Notes: a model not told the origin generated them from the sequence alone. 64,000 nucleotides of DNA from Pseudomonas sp. P8_241 (GCF_034008315.1 NZ_CP125377.1:806001-870000), one strand, 5' to 3'. Numbered from the stretch's first letter, positions 26,607-36,098 are shown. Made by a program: numbers and translations.

Positions 26607-28520
26607 ATGTCCGTACGACGCACACGCAAAGACGATGGCAGCCAATGGACAGTTGCGGACAGCCGCAGTGTTTACGGGATTCGCCATTGGGGGGCCGGGT
26701 ATTTCGCGATCAATGACGCCGGTCGCGTCGAAGTTCGTCCGAACGGTCCGAGCAGTTCGCCAATCGATCTGTTCGAGCAAGTCGACCAACTGCGCAAAAG
26801 CGGCCTGTCCCTGCCGTTGCTGGTGCGCTTCCCTGACATTCTGCAAGACCGCGTGCGTCAGTTGACGGGCGCATTCGACGCGAACATCGAGCGTCTGGAG
26901 TACCAGAGCAAGTACACCGCGCTGTACCCGATCAAGGTGAACCAGCAGGAAGCGGTGATTGAAAACATCATCGCCACCCAGAACGTCTCCATCGGTCTGG
27001 AAGCCGGCTCCAAGCCTGAGTTGCTGGCGGTGCTGGCACTGGCTCCGAAGGGCGGCACCATCGTCTGCAACGGTTACAAGGACCGTGAGTTCATTCGGCT
27101 GGCGCTGATGGGGCAGAAGCTGGGCCACAACGTCTTCATCGTGATCGAGAAAGAGTCCGAAGTCGGCCTGGTGATCGAAGAAGCGGCCTCGCTGAAGGTC
27201 AAGCCTCAAGTGGGTCTGCGCGTGCGTCTGTCGTCGCTGGCCTCGAGCAAGTGGGCGGACACCGGTGGTGAAAAATCCAAGTTCGGTCTGTCGGCGGCGC
27301 AACTGTTGTCGGTGGTTGAGCGTTTCCGCGCTGCCGGTCTGGACCAGGGCATTCGCCTGCTGCACTTCCACATGGGTTCGCAGATCGCCAACCTGGCGGA
27401 CTACCAGCACGGTTTCAAGGAAGCGATCCGTTACTACGGCGAGCTGCGCAACCTTGGCCTGCCAGTGGATCACATCGACGTGGGCGGCGGCCTGGGCGTG
27501 GACTACGACGGTACGCATTCGCGTAACGCCAGTTCGATCAACTACGACATGGACGATTACGCCGGTGTCGTGGTCGGGATGCTCAAAGAGTTCTGCGATG
27601 CACAGAGCCTGCCGCACCCGAACATCTTCTCCGAAAGCGGCCGTTCCCTGACCGCGCACCACGCGATGCTGGTGATCCAGGTGACCGACGTCGAGAAACA
27701 CAACGACGACGTGCCGCAGATCGAGAACAAGGAAGCGTTGCCGGAAACCGTGCAGTGGCTGGTGGACCTGCTGGGTCCGACCGACATCGAGATGGTCACC
27801 GAAACCTACTGGCGCGCCACGCACTACATGAGCGATGTTGCCTCCCAGTATGCCGACGGCAAGCTGACCCTGGCCGAGAAAGCCCTGGCCGAGCAGTGCT
27901 ACTTCGCCGTATGCCGTCGACTGCACAACTCGTTGAAGGCGCGTCAGCGTTCCCACCGTCAGGTGCTGGACGAACTCAACGACAAGCTGGCCGACAAGTA
28001 CATCTGCAACTTCTCGGTGTTTCAGAGCTTGCCGGACACCTGGGCCATCGATCAGGTGCTGCCGATCATCCCGCTGCACCGCCTCGACGAAGAACCATTG
28101 CGTCGTGCAGTGCTGCAAGACCTGACCTGCGACTCCGACGGCAAGATCAACCAGTACGTTGACGAGCAGAGCATCGAAACCAGTCTGCCGGTGCATGCCC
28201 TGAACGAAGGCGAGGATTACCTGCTGGGCGTGTTCCTGGTCGGCGCGTATCAGGAAATTCTCGGCGACATGCACAACCTGTTCGGTGACACCGACTCGGT
28301 GAACATCTACCAGAACGCCGATGGCAGCGTGTATCACGCGGGCATCGAAACCCACGACACCATCGAAGACATGCTGCGTTACGTGCACTTGTCGCCGGAA
28401 GAACTGATGACCCACTACCGCGACAAGTGCGCCAGTGCCCGCATCAGTGCCTCCGAGCGCACCCAGTTCCTCGATGCCCTGCGCCTGGGGCTGACCCGCT
28501 CGTCTTACCTGTCTTCCTGA
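26607..28520 (+). CDS. speA: Biosynthetic arginine decarboxylase SpeA
   Basis: SpeA is a PLP enzyme that decarboxylates arginine to agmatine, the first step of putrescine and spermidine synthesis. The 637-aa protein has the PLP-lysine motif YPIKVNQQ near residue 110, the barrel motifs [10 protein letters not shown] and [12 protein letters not shown], the C-terminal beta-domain with [11 protein letters not shown] and the substrate-site HLSPEELM. The ATG at 26607 gives the family N-terminus MSVRRTRKD and has AGGGG about 8 bp upstream. The leader carries the inverted repeat at 26394-26470 and the 3' side an imperfect stem at 28536-28590. Confidence 0.96.
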   Translation: MSVRRTRKDDGSQWTVADSRSVYGIRHWGAGYFAINDAGRVEVRPNGPSSSPIDLFEQVDQLRKSGLSLPLLVRFPDILQDRVRQLTGAFDANIERLEYQSKYTALYPIKVNQQEAVIENIIATQNVSIGLEAGSKPELLAVLALAPKGGTIVCNGYKDREFIRLALMGQKLGHNVFIVIEKESEVGLVIEEAASLKVKPQVGLRVRLSSLASSKWADTGGEKSKFGLSAAQLLSVVERFRAAGLDQGIRLLHFHMGSQIANLADYQHGFKEAIRYYGELRNLGLPVDHIDVGGGLGVDYDGTHSRNASSINYDMDDYAGVVVGMLKEFCDAQSLPHPNIFSESGRSLTAHHAMLVIQVTDVEKHNDDVPQIENKEALPETVQWLVDLLGPTDIEMVTETYWRATHYMSDVASQYADGKLTLAEKALAEQCYFAVCRRLHNSLKARQRSHRQVLDELNDKLADKYICNFSVFQSLPDTWAIDQVLPIIPLHRLDEEPLRRAVLQDLTCDSDGKINQYVDEQSIETSLPVHALNEGEDYLLGVFLVGAYQEILGDMHNLFGDTDSVNIYQNADGSVYHAGIETHDTIEDMLRYVHLSPEELMTHYRDKCASARISASERTQFLDALRLGLTRSSYLSS

Positions 28521-28535
28521 GGTAAGCACTACGCT

Positions 28536-28590
28536 CATCAGGTTGTCTGAAAATTTACCGTTTGCTGCGGAAATTTCAGATGACCTGGTG
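28536..28590 (+). terminator. Imperfect long hairpin after speA
   Basis: Arms at 28536-28556 and 28571-28590 are complementary apart from three mismatches and a bulge, with a 14-nt loop, 16 bp after the speA stop. There is no strong T-tract, so it is probably a 3' stabiliser or weak terminator. Confidence 0.45.
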
Positions 28591-28753
28591 AGGCGGCTCT
28601 CTAGTTTTCCGAGAAATTTCCCACGTCCTCAGCGAATCAGGCTATTGGTCCTCTTTTCGCGTAGGTCATTTCCTAAGTTGTATTTCAGCTCTCTACTCGG
28701 CCATGCCTCTCGGCGAGAATCCCCGGCCGCCCCTCCTGTAGAGAAAAAAACCG

Positions 28754-30073
28754 ATGTTCAATCCAGTCAGCGAGCCTTCATTTCGTCTGGATGTAGCAGG
28801 TTTGCACGATGTCTTTGAGGTTTTGGCCTTTACCGGTAGCGAAGCCATCAGTGCACCGTTTGTGTTCGACATTCAATTGCTGATCGCGGATCGGATGCTT
28901 GACCTGGCCAGCCTGTTGTACCGTTCCGCCGCTTTGCATTTCGGGCCAGTGGGAAGTTGCGTGCATGGACAATTGCAGGAAATCGTCCAGCGCGATCACG
29001 GTGGGGGTGTCAGGCTTTGTCAGGCACGTCTGGGCCCGCGGCTGGCCTGTCTCGCCCAGCGCGTCAGCCAACGGATCTTCAGTGGCCGCACGGTGCCGGA
29101 GATACTCGGCCAGGTTCTCAAGGAACACGGCATAGTCGGCAAGGCACGGCGTTTCGAATTGAGTGGTGAATACCCACCTCGGGATTTCTGCACGCAGTAC
29201 CGAGAGTCGGATCTGCAATTTTGTCAGCGTCTGTGTGCCGAAGAGCGAATTCATTACCGTTTCGAGCACCATGCCAACCTGCATTGCCTGGTGTTCAGCG
29301 ATGCCCCAAGGGATTTTCCCGTGGGCGAGTTCGCGATGTTCAGGACCGAGGGGGGGGCGCCCGCAGTACGTCAGTTCGAGCATCAGCGCAGTGATCAGTC
29401 TGCCGTGCAACTGGCGCAATGTCGTACCGATCTGCCAACCCTGCGCAGCGGTCAGCTGATGCCGCTGGCCGGCCACCCGGTCACGCAATGCAATCATCGT
29501 TGGTTGCTGACGAGTGTCGATCATCATGGCAGTCAGGACATGGCGGCGCCTTATCACAATCAGGTCCGGGCACTTCACTGGGCGACACCATTCGAGCCGC
29601 CGTGTCCGGCCGCCAAACCCCGGATGCATAGCCTGCACCGCGCGTGGGTGGTCGAAGTCGATGAGCCGACCCCTGATCCCGAAAGGCCGGTGCCGGTGCA
29701 ATTTGACTGGATCTACCAAGGGGAGGGCGCGGTGTCCAGCCACTGCTGGCTGGCGCTGGACCCACAACTGCAATCCAGCACCGGCGCGACATTGCACGAG
29801 GGGACCGAGTTGGTCGTGAGCTTCATCGAAGGAGATCCGGATCAGCCGTTGATCACCGGGGTGCTGCATGTGCCGCAAGCTACCGAAGAATTGGACGCTT
29901 GCGTGCCGCCACTGGACGCCGTGAGCGAGAAGGTTCTGCAGCAATGGTTGCATGGCGGTGAACCTCTGATGTTGTTGTGCCTGTTGCCCGGTGGCGGCAG
30001 CTTCAATCATTGTGCTCAGGTGCTCTGCAGTTGCCGCGCGGCGACATGGCTTGGCCAGAGCGGCAGCCTATGA
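28754..30073 (+). CDS. Short VgrG-type T6SS tip protein
   Basis: The 439-aa protein has the gp27-like base (about 1-300, starting FNPVSEPSFRLDVAG, with ESDLQFCQRLCAEE) and a gp5-like OB fold (about 305-370: VPVQFDWIYQGEG, CWLALDP and VSFIEGDPDQPLITG). VgrG trimers form the spike of type VI secretion. It lacks the long beta-helix needle and DUF2345-type tail of standard VgrGs; instead the last 70 residues form an unusual segment with a cysteine cluster (CLLPGG, CAQVLCSC). The ribosome site is weak (AGAGAAA). A DUF4123 adaptor gene overlaps its stop by an ATGA. No other T6SS genes are in the window, so it must use a distant secretion apparatus. Confidence 0.82.
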   Translation: MFNPVSEPSFRLDVAGLHDVFEVLAFTGSEAISAPFVFDIQLLIADRMLDLASLLYRSAALHFGPVGSCVHGQLQEIVQRDHGGGVRLCQARLGPRLACLAQRVSQRIFSGRTVPEILGQVLKEHGIVGKARRFELSGEYPPRDFCTQYRESDLQFCQRLCAEERIHYRFEHHANLHCLVFSDAPRDFPVGEFAMFRTEGGAPAVRQFEHQRSDQSAVQLAQCRTDLPTLRSGQLMPLAGHPVTQCNHRWLLTSVDHHGSQDMAAPYHNQVRALHWATPFEPPCPAAKPRMHSLHRAWVVEVDEPTPDPERPVPVQFDWIYQGEGAVSSHCWLALDPQLQSSTGATLHEGTELVVSFIEGDPDQPLITGVLHVPQATEELDACVPPLDAVSEKVLQQWLHGGEPLMLLCLLPGGGSFNHCAQVLCSCRAATWLGQSGSL

Positions 30074-30864
30074 TTGGCACCCCATCCACGCGTGACTCGC
30101 CGCCGCAATGGTTGTTGCTCGATACATCGGCTGCGGTACCCGCCACAGAGATTCTGCGACAGGTGTTTGCCCAGGCACGGTGGTTCTGGTTGTTCGAAGG
30201 CACGGAATGGCAGGCGCAGAAAACGCACGGACCGGTACTTGTCGATCTGATGAGTTGCCCGGTTCTGACTGATTTGTGCGACGTCGATGGGCAGCGCTGG
30301 CGAGGATTATTGATGGTCAGTGACGTATCGGTCGCACGTTTGCTGGCGCACTTGCGACGCATGCTGACCGTCACTTTCGGTCTGCACCGGGCGATGCTGA
30401 GTTACTACAACCCGAACACGGCAAGTTACTTTTTCGACGCCTGTGATGCCGCCGAACTGAGCCGCTGGCTGGGACCGATCAGTCAGATACGCTGGTTCGG
30501 TGGAACCTGGGCTGATCGCGCGATGGGGTGTGAAGGCTGGCAATGTTTGCACAATCCGGGGTTGGCGGTGAGGCCGCTGGCAATCGAAGAAGACCTCAGC
30601 GCCGGACAACAGGGGAAACTTCAGACTTGCCTGCTTGAACAGTATGCGTGGCGCTGGAGCCGAGCCACCTCTATCGAATATCGCGACCTGTGGGCCAAAT
30701 TACAGGAAGGATTGGCGCTGGGCTTCAGCCAGCGTGCGGTGCTCGATGACTGGTTGACGTTACGGTTGCAGCATCCTGGCGCTGTGTCCGTGCAGCCGTT
30801 GACGGGGCGGACCCAGCAGGAACGCCTCGATCATTTGCGTCGCCTGTGGCAGCGCGATCAGTGA
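30070..30864 (+). CDS. DUF4123 T6SS effector adaptor/chaperone
   Basis: The 264-aa protein has a DUF4123 domain in its N-terminal two thirds: PQWLLLDTSAAVPATEI, an FEGT motif, KTHGPVLVDL, and FDACDAAELSRWLGPISQI. These adaptors (TEC/Tap family) load a specific effector onto a matching VgrG. The start at 30070 was chosen because ATGA overlaps the VgrG stop; upstream in-frame codons extend into vgrG. The C-terminal third is divergent and probably recognises the cargo. The next gene is convergent (dinF-type MATE, overlap 7 bp), so the effector that this adaptor should carry is not encoded here. Confidence 0.85.
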   Translation: MIGTPSTRDSPPQWLLLDTSAAVPATEILRQVFAQARWFWLFEGTEWQAQKTHGPVLVDLMSCPVLTDLCDVDGQRWRGLLMVSDVSVARLLAHLRRMLTVTFGLHRAMLSYYNPNTASYFFDACDAAELSRWLGPISQIRWFGGTWADRAMGCEGWQCLHNPGLAVRPLAIEEDLSAGQQGKLQTCLLEQYAWRWSRATSIEYRDLWAKLQEGLALGFSQRAVLDDWLTLRLQHPGAVSVQPLTGRTQQERLDHLRRLWQRDQ

Positions 30865-32207
30865 GTGGCACGAGTGAACCAGCCATCGTCGCGCCGCAGA
30901 TACCAGGCAATCACGCCAAGCGTCAGGCTGCGCAGCAACATGAACAACAGGAAGGTAATCCACAGGCCATGGTTGCCCCAGTCCTGCAGCCACACGCCGA
31001 AAGGGATCGCCAGTGCCACCGTCAACAGCATGCCGTTGCGCATTTCCCGGGCACGAGTGGCGCCGATGAACAGGCCATCGAGCAGGTAACTCCAGACCGC
31101 AATCAACGGCAGGGCGGCGAGATAGGGCAGATAGACGAACGCGGTGTCACGCACGCTTTGAATGTCGGTCTGCATTTCGATAAAGAGATGCCCGGCGAAC
31201 AGAAAGAACACCGCAAAACCCAGGCTCGCCAGCAGGGACCAGCCACACGCCACCACCAATGAACGGCGCAGGGCATCGCGATCGCGGGCGCCGATGGCGT
31301 GCCCGCACAGGGCTTCCACGGCATGGGCCAGGCCATCGAGGGCGTGGGCGGTCAGCAACAGGCCATTAAGCAATAGGGCGTTGGCGGCGACCGTGGCATC
31401 GCCCAGTCGCGCACCTTGCACGGTGATCAGGAAAAACACCGATTGCAGCGCCAGGCTACGGATGAAAATGTCGCGGTTCACCGCCAGCAGCGGCCGCCAG
31501 CTCTGCCACACCGCCAACGCGGCCCAGACGATATGCCCGGGGTAGGCACGCAAGGCTTTGCGGGTCATCAGCAAACCGATCAGGGCACCGGTCCACTCGG
31601 CAATCACCGAGGCTCGTGCGGCCCCGACCACGCCCCATTCCAGGCCGAGGACGAACCACAGGTTCAGGGCAATATTGACCAGGTTGGTGCTCAGCAGAAT
31701 CGCCAACGGTGCCCGGGCATTCTGGGTGCCGAGGAACCAGCCGACCAGCGCGTAACTGGCCAGTGCGGCCGGCAGTCCGAATAGTCGAGTGTGGAAAAAC
31801 TCGCGAGTCAGTTGATCGAGTTCGGCCGACGGTTGCATGAAGTGCAATGCGGCCCCGCTCAACGGTACACCCACTGCACCTAATACGACCGCCAGCCCCA
31901 TAGCCAGCAGTAACCCTTGCAACAAAATCTGCCGCAACGCCGCGCCATCCCCGCGCCCGGCGGCTTGAGCAGCGAACCCGGTAGTGCCCATGCGCAGAAA
32001 ACCCATGGCCCAGGCGAGAAAGGTGTACAGGCTGGCACCCACCGCCACGGCGCCGAGTTGATGGGCATGGGGCAGGTGACCGATGACGGTGCTGTCGACC
32101 AGCGCCACCAGCGGAACGGAAATATTCGAGAGAATCATCGGCGCGGCCAGCGCCCAGACCCGGCGATGGGTGGGGCGGTCGCGCCAGTCGGCGATCAGGT
32201 TGGACAT
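30858..32207 (-). CDS. MATE-family efflux transporter (DinF-like)
   Basis: The 449-aa protein has twelve predicted membrane helices in two repeats and is a Na+ or H+ coupled drug/metabolite exporter. The MATE hallmark regions are visible: RRVWALAAPMILSNISVPLVALVDSTVIGHL at the N-terminus, GFLRMGTTGFAAQAAG, and WSYLLDGLFIGATRARE near the C-terminus; the VDS...ATR pattern is DinF-like. The start at 32207 has GGAGCC about 6 bp upstream and gives MSNLIADW. It converges on the DUF4123 gene, overlapping it by 7 bp. Confidence 0.88.
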   Translation of the reverse strand: MSNLIADWRDRPTHRRVWALAAPMILSNISVPLVALVDSTVIGHLPHAHQLGAVAVGASLYTFLAWAMGFLRMGTTGFAAQAAGRGDGAALRQILLQGLLLAMGLAVVLGAVGVPLSGAALHFMQPSAELDQLTREFFHTRLFGLPAALASYALVGWFLGTQNARAPLAILLSTNLVNIALNLWFVLGLEWGVVGAARASVIAEWTGALIGLLMTRKALRAYPGHIVWAALAVWQSWRPLLAVNRDIFIRSLALQSVFFLITVQGARLGDATVAANALLLNGLLLTAHALDGLAHAVEALCGHAIGARDRDALRRSLVVACGWSLLASLGFAVFFLFAGHLFIEMQTDIQSVRDTAFVYLPYLAALPLIAVWSYLLDGLFIGATRAREMRNGMLLTVALAIPFGVWLQDWGNHGLWITFLLFMLLRSLTLGVIAWYLRRDDGWFTRATH

Positions 32208-32291
32208 GCAGGCTCCTCGGCGGAGCCGGCATTGTAACGACACATCGCGAGCAAACTGCGATCAATTGTGGCGAGGGCGCTTGTGCAGGGT

Positions 32292-32585
32292 CTAGTGGAT
32301 GATCCAGCTGAGCAACCACAGACCCAGCATCAACCAGATGATTCCCATGATGATCGATGCATTGAGAAAGGCGCGAATCGCCGACCACAGCAGAATCAGC
32401 CCGAGGATCAGGGTGATGATGCTGACAACCGATGTATCCATGCCCAGCGCCCCGGACAAGCCTTCGACAAAATTGCTGCTGGCATTGCTCAACAGGTTGA
32501 ACAGCCCGCTGAGGCCATCAACGATGAAACGGATGATCGAGCCAAGTACCTGGCCGAGCCATTCGGAAAAACCTTCTACCTGCAT
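32292..32585 (-). CDS. Small membrane protein, unknown function
   Basis: The 97-aa protein begins MQVEGFSEWLG. It has one amphipathic region (about 10-45) and a hydrophobic C-terminal half with two membrane helices (about 52-68 and 75-95). The ATG at 32585 is preferred because AGGA lies 10 bp before it; the GTG at 32594 is too close to that site. It is 84 bp upstream of the MATE gene and could be co-transcribed. I do not recognise a named family. Confidence 0.6.
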   Translation of the reverse strand: MQVEGFSEWLGQVLGSIIRFIVDGLSGLFNLLSNASSNFVEGLSGALGMDTSVVSIITLILGLILLWSAIRAFLNASIIMGIIWLMLGLWLLSWIIH

Positions 32586-32763
32586 GGAGTGCACGTCCTG
32601 ATTAAAGAGAATTGAGTCTTGGGCTGTCGATCATGCTGCCGAGTTCCCACTAGCATAGAGCGTTGCACAGTCCCTCCGACAAAAAAACAAAGGTGACACT
32701 CAACCGTTGTCACTTGCCATCCTCGGTCATCCCCCTGAAGCTATACGCCTTCAGGAGAGCCCG

Positions 32764-33066
32764 ATGAACCTTGTTGAACTGACCGAACGCCTGCACGCCA
32801 TCCGTGACCGCAATGACTGGCGGCAATTTCACAGCCCGAAAAACCTGGCCATGGCCGCTAGCGTGGAAATGTCCGAGCTGGTGGAAATTTTCCAGTGGCT
32901 GAGCGAAGACCAGTCCCGCCAGTTGCCGGCAGACAAGCTTGCCCACGCCGGGCAGGAAGTTGGCGATATCGTTCTGTATCTGCTGTTGTTGTGCAGTGAG
33001 TTGGGCCTGGACATGGAACAAGTGGTGCGCAGCAAACTGGCGGACAGCGAACGGAGGTTCAGCTGA
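32764..33066 (+). CDS. MazG-like nucleotide pyrophosphohydrolase
   Basis: The 100-aa protein is an all-alpha NTP pyrophosphohydrolase of the MazG/dCTPase group, which hydrolyses non-canonical or excess nucleotides. The metal-binding motifs are EMSELVEIFQW and EVGDIVLYLLLLC, matching E-x2-E and E-x2-D. The start at 32764 has AGGAG 7 bp upstream; the 19-codon extension from 32707 lacks this. Its stop overlaps the cmoM start in TGATG, so the two are coupled. A specific substrate cannot be assigned. Confidence 0.85.
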   Translation: MNLVELTERLHAIRDRNDWRQFHSPKNLAMAASVEMSELVEIFQWLSEDQSRQLPADKLAHAGQEVGDIVLYLLLLCSELGLDMEQVVRSKLADSERRFS

Positions 33067-33815
33067 TGAGCGACCGTCACTTCGATCAGTTGGCGACCCG
33101 TTTCGCTGAAAAAATCTACGGCGGTGCCAAAGGTGCGATCCGTCTGGCGGTGTTGCAGGCCGACCTGTCCGAAACCCTGCCGGATCGTCCGCTGCGCGTG
33201 CTGGACATCGGTGCCGGCCTTGGTCACATGTCGTTGTGGCTGGCCGAGCGCGGCCATCAGGTAACCCTTGCCGAACCCGCCGAGCCGATGCTCGACGGCG
33301 CTCGCCAGCGTTTTGCAGACGCGGGGCAGACAGCGACGTTCATCCAGGCCCCGTGGCAAGACCTGCTCGGCCAACTTACCGAACCTTACGATCTGGTGCT
33401 GTGCCACGCCGTACTGGAATGGCTGGCCGAACCCCATGCGATTCTGCCGGTGCTGCATCAGTTGACCAAGGCCGACGGTTGGCTTTCCCTCGCGTTCTAC
33501 AACCGCGATGCATTGATTTACCGCAACTTGCTCAAGGGCCACTTCCGCAAGATGCGCAAGAACGACATGGCCGGTGAAAAGCAGAGCCTGACCCCGCAAC
33601 AGCCCCTTGATCCGCGCGAATTGGCGGCGCAACTTGAAGGTCTGTGGCAGGTCGAAATCCAGAGTGGCGTGCGGGTTTTTCACGATTACATGCCGGTGGA
33701 ATTCCAGGCCCGCGCCGAGTTGGTGGACTTGCTGGAAATGGAACTGGCCCACCGTCGCCATCCGAGCTTTGCCGGGCTTGGGCGTTACTTGCACTGGATC
33801 TGTCGGCCGATCTGA
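33066..33815 (+). CDS. cmoM: tRNA 5-carboxymethoxyuridine methyltransferase CmoM
   Basis: CmoM (formerly SmtA) methylates 5-carboxymethoxyuridine at the tRNA wobble position, using SAM. The 249-aa protein has the class I SAM fold: VLDIGAGLGHMSLWLAERGH, LAEPAEPML, and LCHAVLEWLAEP, followed by the family segment NLLKGHFRKMRKNDMAGE near residues 155-175. It is translationally coupled to the MazG-like gene upstream. The two DUF4136 lipoprotein genes follow after 12 bp. This synteny is shared with other Pseudomonas. Confidence 0.88.
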   Translation: MSDRHFDQLATRFAEKIYGGAKGAIRLAVLQADLSETLPDRPLRVLDIGAGLGHMSLWLAERGHQVTLAEPAEPMLDGARQRFADAGQTATFIQAPWQDLLGQLTEPYDLVLCHAVLEWLAEPHAILPVLHQLTKADGWLSLAFYNRDALIYRNLLKGHFRKMRKNDMAGEKQSLTPQQPLDPRELAAQLEGLWQVEIQSGVRVFHDYMPVEFQARAELVDLLEMELAHRRHPSFAGLGRYLHWICRPI

Positions 33816-33827
33816 TCGGAGCTCGAA

Positions 33828-34448
33828 ATGAAAAGTCGTTCAGGGTTATTGGTGATCTGTCTGGCGCTGACCGCTTGCCAGGGCACCAACCCATATGTGG
33901 CCACCTCCAAGCCCTTGCCGCCGGCGCCGCCCGAGGCCGCCAAAACCTTTGACCGCAGTGCCTATCCGGCGCCGGTCCGCGACTATGGGCGCTATCGCAG
34001 CTGGGCCTGGCTCGACGGGCATCTGCCTCCTGGCACAGCCTGGGCGGACTCGGCACAAGTCGCCGAAGCTGTCAGCAATGCGCTGGATCAACGCGGTTTG
34101 CGCCCATTGCACGATAATCGCCCGGCAGACCTGTTCGTCAGCGCCGACCTGCGCATGGAAACGCGTTTGCGTCAGGCTCGGGACGATTATTACGGTGGTG
34201 CGTACTACGGCGGTTATGGCGGCTACAACCACTACGGCAACAGTTACGGTGCGTACACCGCGGTTCCAGTCATCCGCACCTATTCGGAAGAGGTTGTGGT
34301 CGTCCAGGTGGACATGTACGACGCCCAGAGCGGTCAACCGGTCTGGAGTTCCAGTGCCGAAACCAGCAACCGTGGCAGTGAAAGTCAGCGCACCGATGCC
34401 ATTCGGGAGGCTGTGGAAAAGGCCATGTCAGCGTATCCTCCCAGTTAG
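33828..34448 (+). CDS. DUF4136 lipoprotein, 206 aa
   Basis: The precursor has a lipoprotein signal peptide with lipobox LTAC, so the mature protein starts at Cys17 and is probably anchored in the outer membrane. A DUF4136-type domain follows: [12 protein letters not shown] near the start, [24 protein letters not shown], then a Tyr/Gly-rich insertion (about 122-142) and [19 protein letters not shown]. The 12-bp gap after cmoM suggests it shares that transcript. A second, related lipoprotein gene follows, so this is a tandem duplication. The function of the family is unknown. Confidence 0.82.
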   Translation: MKSRSGLLVICLALTACQGTNPYVATSKPLPPAPPEAAKTFDRSAYPAPVRDYGRYRSWAWLDGHLPPGTAWADSAQVAEAVSNALDQRGLRPLHDNRPADLFVSADLRMETRLRQARDDYYGGAYYGGYGGYNHYGNSYGAYTAVPVIRTYSEEVVVVQVDMYDAQSGQPVWSSSAETSNRGSESQRTDAIREAVEKAMSAYPPS

Positions 34449-34502
34449 CTTCTGTAGATAAGAAGCATTTCGCAGGTTCATGCCTTCCACCGGAGAATCA
34501 TC

Positions 34503-35066
34503 ATGTTCCGCCGTTTAGCTTTACTGGCAGTGGCCGCGCTGCTCAGTGCCTGCGCCGCCAACCAGGTTAATCACGACTATGATGCCAGCCGTGACTTCGC
34601 GGCTTATCACAGCTGGAGCTGGAAAGAACCCGCTCTGCAATATCGTCCCGATGATCCACGGATCAAGAGTGACCTGACCGAGCAACGCGTGCGCGAGGCG
34701 GTGACCGATCAACTGGATCAGCGTGGCTTGCGCCCGGCAGCCTCGGGCGCCAAGGGTGATTTGAATGTGCAGGCCTACCTGATTGTCGAGGAACGCCAGC
34801 AACAGGTGACCACCAACTACGGTGGCGGATGGGGTAACCCATGGTATGGCTACTATGGCGCGCCGATGTACAACGAAACCCGCCTGGTTTCTTACAAGGT
34901 CGCGACCATCCAGATCGACCTGCTCGATGGCAAGGACGGCAAGCTGGTGTGGCGCGGCAGCGATGAGCAAATGCTCAGCGGCAGCCCGAATCCATCGGAT
35001 CGCAGTACGGCCATCCATGAAACGGTCACCCGGATTCTGGCCAATTATCCTCCGCGCAGAACCTGA
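34503..35066 (+). CDS. DUF4136 lipoprotein, 187 aa (tandem paralogue)
   Basis: The lipobox LSAC puts the acylated Cys at residue 17. The same DUF4136 pattern is present as in the previous gene: [30 protein letters not shown] and KDGKLVWRGSDEQMLSG, plus a short Tyr/Gly-rich segment (GGGWGNPWYGYYG). The protein is better conserved than its neighbour in the central part. It has its own good ribosome site (CCGGAGAATC). A strong intrinsic terminator follows 17 bp after the stop. Confidence 0.85.
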   Translation: MFRRLALLAVAALLSACAANQVNHDYDASRDFAAYHSWSWKEPALQYRPDDPRIKSDLTEQRVREAVTDQLDQRGLRPAASGAKGDLNVQAYLIVEERQQQVTTNYGGGWGNPWYGYYGAPMYNETRLVSYKVATIQIDLLDGKDGKLVWRGSDEQMLSGSPNPSDRSTAIHETVTRILANYPPRRT

Positions 35067-35083
35067 CGTTGGCGCTTTCATGA

Positions 35084-35107
35084 CCCCCTGTTTCGCAGGG
35101 GGTTTTT
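35084..35107 (+). terminator. Intrinsic terminator after the lipoprotein genes
   Basis: A 7-bp GC-rich stem (CCCCCTG/CAGGGGG) with loop TTTCG is followed at once by TTTTT. It ends the cmoM-lipoprotein transcript. Confidence 0.9.
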
Positions 35108-35212
35108 CATTGTCTTAAGTGGCTAGTTGCCAGCAGCCTCGACCACCCTTGTCTACACTGCTTTTCACCAATGGAGGTAGCACCCGGCAGTGCGCCGGCA
35201 AAGGAGTGCGCC

Positions 35213-35938
35213 ATGTCTCCCCGTATGCAGTTTCGCGGCCCGGCCCGGCAACGGGGAGCGCTTGGCCTGATGGCCGCTTTGACCTTGACCATGGCCCTGG
35301 GCTCCATGCTGTTGGTGGTCGATAGCGGCAGGCTTTATCTGGAGCAGCGCGAGATATAACGGTTGGCGGATGTCGCGGCGCTCGAGGCGGTCAGCCGCAA
35401 TGGCGATTGCCTGTCACCGGGGATGAGTGCTGCGGGTTACTCGCTCGAAAGTGCCACCCGAAACGGATACAACACCAACGATGGCATGACCCTGGAAACC
35501 GCCTGCGGCTCGCTGCAGACAGGGGCCAATAACCTTCGCGCCTTCGTGGTCGATGCGAACAAAAAAGAAGCGGTTCGCGTAATCGTGACCCAAACGGTAA
35601 CCACCAGTTTCGCGGCGGGCATCTATGCGTTGATGAGCCCGGGCCCCGTCAATCTGACCACCAAACTCAGCGCGACAGCCGTCAGCGCACCGGCCATCTT
35701 GCCACCCCTGGCCATGCTGACTATCGGCAGTACGGCGCTGGTGGTTGACTCCAGCAAGTCGGCAGCGTTGAACCTGCTTTTGGGGCAGATGCTCGGGGGC
35801 AACCTTAACCTGAGTGTCGCCGGATGGCAGGGCCTGGTCGACACCCAGATCAACCTGCTGGGTTACCTTCGTCCAGGAGAATGTCATGTCTTTTTCCAAG
35901 CTTGTTCAGAAGGTCAAATCCGAAATCGCTTTTTATAA
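35213..35938 (+). pseudogene. TadG-like Flp pilus assembly gene, disrupted
   Basis: The gene starts well (AAGGAG 7 bp before ATG 35213) and encodes a TadE/G-type N-terminus: basic residues, then a hydrophobic helix (LGLMAALTLTMALGSMLLVV) and DSGRLYLEQREI. An ochre codon (TAA, 35357-35359) then stops it, and the same frame continues at once with RLADVAALEAVSRNG, the normal continuation of this family. A single CAA to TAA change explains it. The frame runs on with typical TadG-like text up to about 35868 (DTQINLLGYL). It is then lost: the following residues (RPGECHVFFQACSEG) are translated from the ribosome site and N-terminus of the flp gene, so most of the C-terminus has been deleted. It is almost certainly non-functional. 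Confidence 0.8.
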
Positions 35939-36098
35939 AGGGCTGGCGAAAGATACCGAGGGAGCTTCGGGTATTGAGTATGCGATTGTGGCAGCAATGG
36001 TCGCCGTGGTAATTGCCGGGCTAAGTAGCGGAGTGGGCACTTCGATCAAGACTCTCTTTGCAACTATCACAACGGCTTTGATTCCTGCTGCTCCGTAG
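35886..36098 (+). CDS. flp: Flp-type pilin (type IVb)
   Basis: This is a 70-aa Flp/Fap pilin precursor. The type IVb processing signature is intact: EGASGIEYAIVAAMVAVVI, with cleavage expected after Gly26 and Glu31 at +5. A hydrophobic assembly helix (about 33-53) and a short C-terminal tail follow. AGGAG lies 6 bp before the ATG at 35886. The gene is intact, but its normal partners (prepilin peptidase, RcpA secretin, TadA ATPase, TadB/C) are not in this window, and the adjoining TadG-like gene is dead. It may be an orphan, or it may be served by pilus genes elsewhere. Confidence 0.85.
   Translation: MSFSKLVQKVKSEIAFYKGLAKDTEGASGIEYAIVAAMVAVVIAGLSSGVGTSIKTLFATITTALIPAAP

Noticed and set aside
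26592..28538. A 648-codon minus-strand open frame opposite speA
   Set aside because: Mirror image of speA codon bias; the speA frame has all catalytic motifs.
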